Positions 31,001-32,617 of a stretch of DNA of 32,617 nt are shown piece after piece. Under the pieces are notes generated by a model. That model had not been told where the DNA came from. It searched no databases and saw only the letters and a list, made by a program, of their open reading frames with translations. This DNA comes from Thalassospira sp. MCCC 1A01428. Its GTDB lineage: Bacteria; Pseudomonadota; Alphaproteobacteria; Rhodospirillales; Thalassospiraceae. The stretch lies in contig NZ_JFJZ01000047.1 of assembly GCF_002115825.1 (NCBI RefSeq), positions 1 to 32,617 on the forward strand. The letters are read 5' to 3'. How positions within the stretch are numbered: the first letter of the stretch is position 1; the number at the start of each line of letters is the position of its first letter. The translations under genes were made by a program, and so were the position numbers.

Positions 31001-32617
31001 CGGATGGTTCGACGATTGATGGTGGCAGCGACAAGGTTACGCTGACGGCAGGTGATAGCCAGACGCTGGATCAGGTGAAAACGACCGGTGCGGATATTGC
31101 GATTACCGCTCAAAATGGCTCGGTTACTGCGAAAGACTTCATTACCACCAGCAATGCCAATATCGGCATTATGGCGGCACAGAATGTGACGCTGTTTAAT
31201 GGTGAAGCTGATGTGACCTCGACCGGTTCGGGTGATGTGACGATTACCGCCACGGCGGGTGATCTGTATCAGGAAGATGAAAGCACCATTGATGGTGGTA
31301 CTGGTAAAGTCACCCTGACGGCGGGCAATAAAGTCACGCTCGATCAGGTTCAGACGACGACATCAGCCATCGCCATTACGGCACAGGGTGGTGACGTTGT
31401 TGCCAATGACTTCATTAAAACGTCGGATGCGACAATTGATATCACTGGCGACAATGATGTGTCCTTCAGCAATGGCCTTTCGGATGTGACCTCGACAGAC
31501 ACCGGTGATGTAACCGTCATCGCGACCAAAGGCTCAATCACGCAAGCTGATGGCTCGACGATTGACGGTGGCAGCGACAAGGTCACGTTGACCGCAGGTG
31601 ATAGTCAGACGCTCGATCAGGTCAAGACAAGCGGTGCGGATATCGCGATTACGGCGCAGAATGGCTCGGTTACTGCGAAAGACTTCATCATGACCAGTAA
31701 TGCCAATATCGGCATTATGGCGGCACAGAATGTGACGCTGTTTAATGGTGAAGCTGATGTGACCTCGACCGGTTCGGGTGATGTGACGATTACCGCCACG
31801 GCGGGTGATCTGTATCAGGAAGATGAAAGCACCATTGATGGTGGTACTGGTAAAGTCACCCTGACGGCGGGCAATAAAGTCACGCTCGATCAGGTTCAGA
31901 CGACGACATCAGCCATCGCCATTACGGCACAGGGTGGTGACGTTGTTGCCAATGACTTCATTAAAACGTCGGATGCGACAATTGATATCACTGGCGACAA
32001 TGATGTGTCCTTCAGCAATGGCCTTTCGGATGTGACCTCGACAGACACCGGTGATGTAACCGTCATCGCGACCAAAGGCTCAATCACGCAAGCTGATGGC
32101 TCGACGATTGACGGTGGCAGCGACAAGGTCACGTTGACCGCAGGTGATAGTCAGACGCTCGATCAGGTCAAGACAAGCGGTGCGGATATCGCGATTACGG
32201 CGCAGAATGGCTCGGTTACTGCGAAAGACTTCATCATGACCAGTAATGCCAATATCGGCATTACGGCGGCACAGAATGTGACGCTGTTTAATGGTGAAGC
32301 TGATGTGACCTCGACCGGTTCGGGTGATGTGAGCATCACCGCAACGGCAGGCGATCTGTATCAGGAAGATGAAAGCACCATTGATGGTGGTACCGGTAAA
32401 GTCACCCTGACGGCGGGCAAGAAAATTACGCTTGATCAGGTTCAGACGACAACCTCGGCCATTGCCATTACGGCACAGGGTGGTGACGTTGTTGCCAATG
32501 ACTTCATCAAAACGTCGGATGCGACGATTGAGATCACCGGCGACAATGATGTGTCTTTCAGCAATGGCCTTTCTGACGTTATCTCGTCGGGTACCGGTGC
32601 GATTACCATCATTGCAA
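10066..32617 (+). CDS. Giant LktA-family/filamentous-haemagglutinin-like adhesin (TpsA type), 3' end beyond window
   Basis: One frame stays open from ATG 10066 to the window end: at least 7,517 codons and no stop. A signal peptide (residues 1-34, basic start, hydrophobic run, cleavage after ASA) precedes a TPS/haemagglutination-activity domain with NSFSKFDVYQGNTVNLFVP, LNSIKNGQIGGQVYLLNPNG and NVGSLTIMAPSEEF, the pattern of leukotoxin LktA-type adhesins. GTVLIDPENLTI lies at 354-365. Residues about 480-4,420 are degenerate beta-helix modules (TTAYIGxxAxV then a strand ending VxVxAxS). Residues about 4,420-5,200 are less repetitive, with MRYYWMAG and the only two cysteines (5132, 5137). A charged insert follows near 5,370-5,530, then GDITLTA-type repeats and a 91-residue tandem array from residue 6,338. 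Such proteins cross the inner membrane by Sec and the outer membrane through a TpsB pore to form long surface fibres for adhesion or biofilm. No tpsB is in view. A toxin role, as for LktA, cannot be judged here. Confidence 0.9.
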   Translation, partial: MLAVVRENKHKVIKRAFAYALTTTTFLAPVMASATPQIVTDGQTATNLNVHGSVTDVTTSTIQGNSALNSFSKFDVYQGNTVNLFVPGQADHLINMVNGPRSHIDGILNSIKNGQIGGQVYLLNPNGVAIGAQGQLNVGSLTIMAPSEEFSGAFFDAPGHANEGALQQLLAGKVPLSENGLITIDGSVRATRKAALIANGVQVAGNVVVGAQALNQIAFSDVVNVEGLDAGQEAVVDESGYIEIKGGLSGVDISGVLAANGADGQNAGTIDVRATGDISVRAGADISAHGVGADSSGGNITIFADQNASFETGAHIDISGGDVSGDGGFAEFSALKSVALNGGTFAGGAVNGTAGTVLIDPENLTISSDLARNDGTNYVFEADDTITLADDVTVSTKTVTSKSGNITLTARNIFLGDRSTLDAGDGGENHGAGDITIKAAGSTSHSISMTGASLTGANVSITATAIANDGDLVLNPLSDVSATVTLTNTVINASGNVTVLAKAEQGLPTLTGQVFDARSATASLTMTNGSITAGGNISLASSSKITSEVIGALLVSPINASVAVTDSTASTLLTGSATLAAGGDVDVTSTAITDSTAVAKSVAAAVGVTTAVSVIDNSATTRMMGAAKITQANAVTVRATGKTQVDTIADAATVENGGSGASIGVAISDVSATAIAEIGEGATVSGASSLTVNAQNVTTQNTASRAGVADGAGTASGLFGDALDKTGLGDTEKGELSALFDGVLGQITDKLSEKPKEGEEGSGGAQVAGALSYVSSNFDTQALISSNADKTLSLTGALAVNAEAIARTNTLASGITAGGKAGGGAGVAIQTVDNKLLASIAADNTKTLTVNAKGVAVNATTKSIDTDITDEDGNSFGVQAFAGQEAEDVGFAGALGLLIVNSNSSLAEIGDNVAVDGKAGSIEIVATGGADAGVVADGAPDDETVIGALFEAYETYTETEEDEDASPSVGIGAAIAINISNSTVDAALRGGATLTNASGLTVSAVSNGSVKTTANSAGAGGVALVPVLALSVANDHVTAGIETSDAALSLAGAVSVKAEQNLAVLSVGKAASGDADDASKVAIGLTVGISTVNADATAMLDRDLTTTGDLTISAKSARDIRTGAAAGTNTDPGDTGTEDEDSSDSAKSDVLGTIKQAAAFGNLYSADKDKVDGDKTASKANVSADKGDDADEGGKISAAAALGLTVADTSTSAGIAASRTVSGANIKVTAADNTDSQAAADGSAAEADNNIGAAVALNIANVSNSATIGSSTKVTGTGLTLSALTNSFTVLDEDGNAVKDEDDNDVVDDANKYVTSAVAGAGVGNLSLAGAVAISLIDQTTTTDIGANADITVGASGAAINAASSRIIETMSSGAVGEKTPTLDEFKDRYTTLGGMTARINGKLTSLGEKIEAGKSDSDSGSGNDSTGDSGGGSGKLGIGASFAITVDNTVTRARISDGAKVTTTDTGDVVVSATSAVEQTTHAEAASAPSTDLLNLEEKSDTSAYSLDAAVAIAVNNETTEGRIGTDQDTLTSDGKVNVTANSDSKILVQADGEAAGDKAAAGASLALGITNSTTSASLARSVAAQGAITVSSTALSKDTTLALATARGTLLESYKNKFVGATDELLLAGDFGNEDGGDKKPRSAQALTDQKTSGNNKTSSVDETGKTDSSKSGKSISIAAAVGVGVNSRKSSASVDDSTSTGAYSLSSGGKIDVTAKNDANAQTQGVGAAVLTDTAIAVGVAVTATDHETTAKLGDYTKITASTGVNVTAQATQNQSADFANKLMAEAVAGAGAKKTGVAGALSVINTDNDTGASFGKNVDVTSTGAVNITSTEKNHIVARAIAATISAGAEAKAGVGATFALINAGNTNKALVDEGSKILTTGDLTVSAKNLRQSESSFGFDGDYSLLNPTSVFQTSNYYTEALAGAASTGNTALAGSFSVTVTQNETTASIADTATASAKDITLEAENRQNARTLGGAISASKKTGVGVTLNAMVLADTVSAQLGKTGSASGASLTASGDVAITAKAEQDLGSILVAGSVGGSGTAVSGSVGINVIETEANALVSSHSAISSKGGVDVAATSKTGITSFVGGLAVSGQTGVGAGIATNLILAKTRAGIGDNAEIDAANTIAVNADASEDISAATVSAAVSSGGTTVAVSLGANTVKSDTTASVGNDAKLNSGNTAGSRSISVTAKDKTDIGNIIGSGAFGTGTGVGGVLASNAIAKNTKAVLNGTATADTNVNVTATSEQNITALSLGVAVVGGTAITGSGALALIDNTTTAVIGELAENDAVSVSRATVISDGNVAIHASDETDALILTGSGAGGGGNAGGASLGVSTFIGETTAYIGRNANVTARGNATGLDVMTGGATLSSALFNGLSTLDTDTAGSKLQTTSDDALALKSSSIDELKDGAFKKTLTTEKRKGLSVTAYSDQDIANISATGAAGGGTAVAGAVAVGVVSDTTKAYIDNGAKINQAAGAAGTAQTVTVQAQGDTLSIDVAGGVAIGGSNGIGGSIDSLTLSKTTSAYIGQNAVVGASDDVVVAADQATHAISVAANVAVAGNAGVGASLSVLVASNVTTAYIDGFVTTDGDITLDADSDTTFVQVAGQISAGGSAGVGGALGVSVQDNTTTAYIDTHGQTNVKGKTTVSASGKEQEYAAVVAGAGGGSAGVAGSVRVGVHTSTTQAYVAGKVNQNADYSLSGQNVHIDADSFVRVVSVTGGLGGGGVAGIGAAADVIVLRNNSNAFVSGGSVVSAHDDISISATSEKQLLQLGVAGAAGGQVGVAGALTVAFVGGIIDDDAKSHLSSSDEDNSGDTWSAADEATNKNLIGNALGDREEATTANNAAGAQRSKNQITDDFNATAEASRNDTKAFVGQGATLIAGQDVSITSADTSKVIAGTLAVAGSGGVSVGGGITITTVDSSAQSYIGNLASVDATRAISIKAASHDSVINAAAAGGGALYTAINGSVAITTLLSDATAYIGDNAKVNQDDDVTDGSSQDVVIDAKSDSNVVTVSGAAGGAIVGIGAAANVTTIAKQTNAWIGKNAKVDAARNITLDATSDDNLVAVTVSVQGGLVGAGGTAAINTIVSDTAARVLEGAAINATGSMRVQALNDAELDDISTSVAVGGAALGGVVSVNTVSATTEATIADGAKLNILGNGSGINIAAAGGSRSDSTETALAKTTQTNDDDSTLTVSAIDVDRSTLTRNSETITGLAVVARSDQDVTALPISAGASAAGALSGVATVNVIAGSTLAQIGTSAVINAVNAGASDNQDVLVAAYDSTDLSTVPVTVAVTGTGPAVSAAAATNVIAKTLSAKMGGTVSAKDDITVLAVSDQDLDSVSANGAVSALAGHNVSLGVDVVDNTVLAELSDSAIVTSGDDLGIRATENTDFSQTIGSASVGGVTAAGGAIGVAVASSDVTARIGKNAVTNADGTTSVAANSAQTMTQHTVAGGASAGLALQGAISVRTATVKTLAEIGDGAKINQTSVTADDDQAVLVSANNSLTVGGVTGAGAVGGVAGVGFGMDIAVARNSTAARIGQNTLVSATDDVSVTAHAQKDISATGIAGAGGLGAGVAGSVAIAILGGDADSRGTDQLTSDNGSITDQVNSDAGTDRSADLTSSDAGKLAHSQAGDANSDRTTAKSKTRNVMGALDSSNGTFDDGVSAVIDQNATVKAGGNINVTAKDESRVRAFAGGAAVGAVGVGGWVAVASMGTTAQALIGQNADLDAGDTITISSDLLDKTDRSKVEAYGASAGVVGVAATIAVLDRSTTTQSLVGSGANIFADNAVSITAQNSSGGQSRAIAGAAGFAAAGISVAVTSSDDDVKSEVGANARIGKKGDPAGSITVSATNGGSFDAYSVGASLGLVGSGAGADATVDLDGDTTAKIGTGATLYSDGDVLVAASDEPHAKAQAIGASLSAGYSLGVSISQALVDRNVAALVDDNASVTGDTITLDAKLLKGAANNADATATAGSGGLLVGAAGSSAVTTLDGDVSASTGNNVKLLGIERTQTDENNVTTAVADHGISLNTRNESAAEARAIGVTAGAIAVGAHSAVVDVTTTSNALLGAGTNAITMADLSITAVGAEHAYGDTISGAGGVGVVQAGLTKVDLDSMVKAGTRDNSALTTLSADGTTTISATSSGKYDGKIDTTGAALAQAAAGALVVNGTSDVWAGFGAKTGLRTHQLSLLALNELSKDLVSDANFKTSQGGGFNMAVGVSSGTMNASTNISVGANSNVYVFGTSQNQGVASVQAKTNVTVDDESSFDSGGLISAPIASTIQTANLSSNVTMGDNASLQTQAGDLSVAARSDAKMSARARSVTYGFAGAAGGVSKASVTANDAVTVGSNTNLVGVGDVEIYAGADATGLGIIEAKADTRLFNKTAISIPTPPTADASAIHNSKVTIGSGSLVASAKDLRVQATEGHLFANGVGRATDLAKKALEAIGDVFGADTEGSLEVVGGTSKNEGVGGIKVDGELRTGIRNKRYITFGTSFSSYVADSDGNMVRYYPSYDTDNDQWVLATEDPDNPGVPKIIKVFTPEEISEGMGFSILADQNLGQSLQTEVARLENVLLRYGSSTDANSVQIKSDIESRLTILRAAIASRKSDEYVDVIQVDPTEAATGNVELYSDYVVGSGKINSPGDAEIKIINNSPMPIRIAEMTIPDELGGQILFNGQSVLTATDINARNSNADGTATMEMVSSVSSDAPKIIIENNFDPDSGVYNLGNKLNIAAPDVILAGQINNINGLIKVTSDQGSIYSVASMRGETVEISTGGDFVFDSPETLLNIGAHPDAGFGSLVNQYENGSATSGSANNVSQAADDSSSTIAANNVFINADTININGVIQSGIADKEITINQSDVDAAYAAGNSSGARYVEVKNVGISMGSGRVGVGGIKAELDRVTGEIRILDAKVEGGTVLLSGRLVSTGNGKINVIDGYGQITINNNSTNTVLLDDVDTGGIEGQITLIDKSKDNGTGRALITRYERIGDSLKVYSNAGTDSAQATKLQSSNNGRTSTYAMQDDMRYYWMAGKSTTTQTTKAYSKQQKSLFGFIPISEREFSDSNLVSGYPQSHDLSQADLPEGDYVAQHGGLADYTFNSADEETSNKQIYQGDSERSWGSDCAWFVCFSRTYEFKRTTITETGTNTYYYHSVAADKPIDIAFIGYDSGAVDVTSKGSIALGGSLQNVGGATTLTSTAGDIYSNGGAVQSGNLVLSAANGSVGRADNYLNLVQKSGDLVSVTSGKNIYLDAPGGSLVLSNLTAGSGSIGLRADFDIITSGSGVIKGRDVELIARNGKIGTSDGVLKVDTDAANGGKLTAKAARGDINVEEVSGDLIVNRIETVGDVSIKVSDGNLIDGNIDETEDTDTTDQLLALFDSLDLTGADADAKKDAQVKAYENEQETLYDDYFTLRNLHKDGDGNYVADAVDADYTYVVSDQERSSLTDAGLDSDAIQSYADRQTERYRTAYDKFGDVTYNADYSYTATSDEIAAVTDGYKWTQKELTNLLPSFAFKETTDTTTVVETANVSARNVTIDVKGNMGSHNGDIVLDLTKSNDLTDEVKVAMAAAERDDIIRDDTNHTLTIVQREDFDIDATGTTTIKAGGDLFLGSENDLNVFNASGQEIRVKIGGSITNGRDGDGANFEGGRMIFEAGDGHIGTASAPIMINQTDGSLLTARAADDIYMHEISGNIYVDGLFSSHNVNLSADNGSILDGANDAIADIVAQSITLSASKSIGSTATGGALDVGINSADGSLILTTADGGAYLSGPGRFLALGAVDVNGVLNLNADNGITLRSSVNSHGNAQTYQSASDIVMLAASSISSGGGAVSMTATTTDITQADGSKINAGSGTISLTAAGDITLASLVTSNASSSAISVDAGGQIIDGGDTDDDITSSNDNGIVSLTADEGIGRANAIDTNVTRLSLANSDSGKINIAEKDSLVLQTVAITSATDTTVITRGDLTLASSGMLETNGLTFLTAQNNGSLAIDGVWTSSAGAATLVADKNITFGALGSIAMTGNGDLSLTAAKAGENGGYIRQTDGASINVGTGKATLVADGDIGLANLVSNNATLDAIVLTTAHGGITDSGDSNIDLVANAVGAGVTINSATGIGADNAIETNLASVTATNTTSGAVALNETDTLNVTKITQQAANGAVTVTGGTGLVIHEITAPGAVSLNTTAGDIVDKFTNSITAASLNLDAGGNVNLVTTVSTLDNVIIRDGKLTLENTQNLNINRVSQQTTDANKSGIDINASGSISVANAKGGISANVGNITLKANALESVITVSDAIATTNGDIELQAAKLIDLNDALADVTSQNAGMVSLSVLDGSISQTDGSTIDGGTGKVLLVVSGSLTLDQVKTTGADIVITAKNGSVTAKDFITTSAAKIDITAAQNVTFDNGEADVTSTGSGAVTVIATEGSIEQKDGSTIDGGSGKVTLTAGDSLTLDQVKTDSADIAITAQTGLVTAKDFITTSAAKIDITAAQNVIFDNGEADVTSTGSGAVTVIATAGSIEQKDGSTIDGGVANVTLTAGQNLVLDQIRTSNADITLEAQGDTLDAYDFIQTENGKIAIKAAKKVTLHNSNTNIVSSGSGDVEITSLGDSLMQYDGTIDGGTGNVTLLANQALVLNEVKTGNAGISLTAQTNAIALNNAVSTDGGNIIIKAATAVNLFNANSDVTSANGGTVSITATSGNILQNDGSRIDGGTGAVTLFAGGNVTLDQVQTSDAAIEITADGGYLEANDFITTSAADITLVAENDVHLNSAQADITASGSGAISINSRTGSLTQTDGSTIDGGSGKVTLAADQDVTLDQVQTTNAAIVITSRSASIVARDYITTDTANIDISAAQSVTLFNDEADVTSTGSGDVTITATAGDLYQEDESTIDGGTGKVTLTAGKKVTLDRVQTTTSAIQITAQGGDVVANDFIKTSDASIEITGDNDVSFTNGLSDVTSTGNGAVTVIATKGSITQADGSTIDGGSDKVTLTAGDSQTLDQVKTTGADIAITAQNGSVTAKDFITTSNANIGIMAAQNVTLFNGEADVTSTGSGDVTITATAGDLYQEDESTIDGGTGKVTLTAGNKVTLDQVQTTTSAIAITAQGGDVVANDFIKTSDATIDITGDNDVSFSNGLSDVTSTDTGDVTVIATKGSITQADGSTIDGGSDKVTLTAGDSQTLDQVKTSGADIAITAQNGSVTAKDFIMTSNANIGIMAAQNVTLFNGEADVTSTGSGDVTITATAGDLYQEDESTIDGGTGKVTLTAGNKVTLDQVQTTTSAIAITAQGGDVVANDFIKTSDATIDITGDNDVSFSNGLSDVTSTDTGDVTVIATKGSITQADGSTIDGGSDKVTLTAGDSQTLDQVKTSGADIAITAQNGSVTAKDFIMTSNANIGITAAQNVTLFNGEADVTSTGSGDVSITATAGDLYQEDESTIDGGTGKVTLTAGKKITLDQVQTTTSAIAITAQGGDVVANDFIKTSDATIEITGDNDVSFSNGLSDVISSGTGAITIIA
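10168..10740 (+). other. TPS (haemagglutination-activity) secretion domain of the adhesin
   Basis: Residues 35-225 of the adhesin start just after the predicted signal cleavage. They hold the motifs that TpsB POTRA domains recognise in this family: the NSFSKFDVYQG block, the NPNGVAIG block (equivalent to the NPNGI motif of filamentous haemagglutinins) and a following beta-helix (TIDGSVRATRKAALIANGVQ, ALNQIAFSD). The boundaries are approximate. Confidence 0.85.
11521..23340 (+). repeat. About fifty degenerate beta-helix modules in the adhesin
   Basis: The protein pattern recurs roughly every 55-95 residues: a small-residue-rich strand (G-A-G-A-V-A), then N/D-T-T-x-A-Y-I-G-x-x-A-x-V, then a short strand ending V-x-V-x-A-x-S/D. 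Clear examples include TTAYIGRNANV (from 17110), TSAYIGQNAVV (from 17653), TAYIGDNAKV (from 19018) and TNAWIGKNAKV (from 19198). Modules vary in length and have diverged, so they are repeats at protein level rather than DNA level. The count is by eye. Confidence 0.75.
25459..25476 (+). other. Sole cysteine pair (C-X4-C) of the adhesin
   Basis: TGT codons at 25459 and 25474 encode C5132 and C5137 in the context WGSDCAWFVCFSRTYEF. I scanned the adhesin frame line by line for TGT and TGC codons and found no others among the 7,517 visible residues. A periplasmic disulphide or a thiol-based link is possible. Confidence 0.85.
29077..32617 (+). repeat. Tandem array of 273-bp (91-residue) units in the adhesin, continuing past the window
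   Basis: Units start at 29077, 29350, 29623, 29893, 30166, 30439, 30712, 30985, 31258, 31531, 31804, 32077 and 32350. All are 273 bp except the third (270), and the last runs off the window. Each begins G-x-x-x-Q-x-D-x-S/T-T-I-D-G-G, then has V-T-L-x-A, L-D-Q-V-x-T and A-x-D-F-I-x-T, and ends near T-S-T-G-S-G-x-V. From 30712 two unit types alternate: GDLYQEDESTIDGG and GSITQADGSTIDGG. This makes a 546-bp higher-order period. Confidence 0.95.
31153..32332 (+). repeat. Near-identical 546-bp tandem duplication within the array
   Basis: Bases 31153-31786 match 31699-32332 (offset 546) with one visible mismatch (T at 31718, C at 32264). Identity includes synonymous positions and stops abruptly on both sides. 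This indicates recent duplication or gene conversion of a two-unit, 182-residue block. Confidence 0.95.

Noticed and set aside
29077..32617. CRISPR-like or satellite array
   Set aside because: The period is 273 bp, lies fully in frame inside one coding sequence and has no unique spacers; it encodes protein repeats.
1..32617. Insertion sequences, integrases, tRNA or rRNA genes
   Set aside because: No transposase or integrase motifs, terminal repeats with target duplications, or tRNA/rRNA signatures were seen.

Overview
The window looks like chromosomal DNA from a Gram-negative proteobacterium. It holds type VI secretion (T6SS) spike and tube genes next to one enormous two-partner-type exoprotein gene. 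Base composition is moderate (about half GC by eye). A LktA-type filamentous adhesin in such a background fits a marine alphaproteobacterium such as Thalassospira, but that taxon is a low-confidence guess. All real genes found are on the + strand. Long open frames on the - strand opposite the adhesin are codon-bias shadows.

Region 1 (1-4502) is a decayed tandem array of T6SS effector/partner pairs. It starts with the last 54 codons of a partner gene (2-166). Next comes an intact VasX/BTH_I2691-like, probably membrane-permeabilising effector (295-3030), overlapping by one base (TAATG) a two-TM membrane protein that is probably its immunity partner (3030-3893). Last is a pseudogene (3961-4502) whose front half is the 5' end of a second effector gene and whose tail is the 3' end of a second partner gene. 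It is a deletion scar that also carries a frameshift and a nonsense codon.

Region 2 (4503-7996) is the delivery hardware: hcp (4879-5394), vgrG (5630-7735) and a PAAR tip gene (7739-7996). hcp has hairpins upstream and a terminator downstream; vgrG and the PAAR gene form a tight pair. No sheath, baseplate or membrane-complex genes are present, so this is an auxiliary hcp/vgrG/PAAR-effector cluster, or the edge of a larger locus lying to the left. Inferred assembly: Hcp forms the tube, VgrG plus PAAR form the spike, and the VasX-like protein is the cargo.

Region 3 (7997-10065) holds one AraC-family regulator (8283-9371), then a 694-base gene-free stretch with a perfect 11-bp inverted repeat and a chain of five short hairpins leading to the adhesin start.

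Region 4 (10066-32617) is a single uninterrupted reading frame of at least 7,517 codons, still open at the window end. It encodes a signal peptide, a TPS/haemagglutination-activity domain of the LktA-like type, about fifty degenerate beta-helix modules, a less repetitive middle containing the protein's only two cysteines (C-X4-C), a charged insert with an EF-hand/dockerin-like loop, and finally a DNA-level tandem array of 91-residue (one 90-residue) units. In that array two neighbouring 546-bp double units are almost identical, a sign of recent repeat expansion. No TpsB transporter gene is visible.
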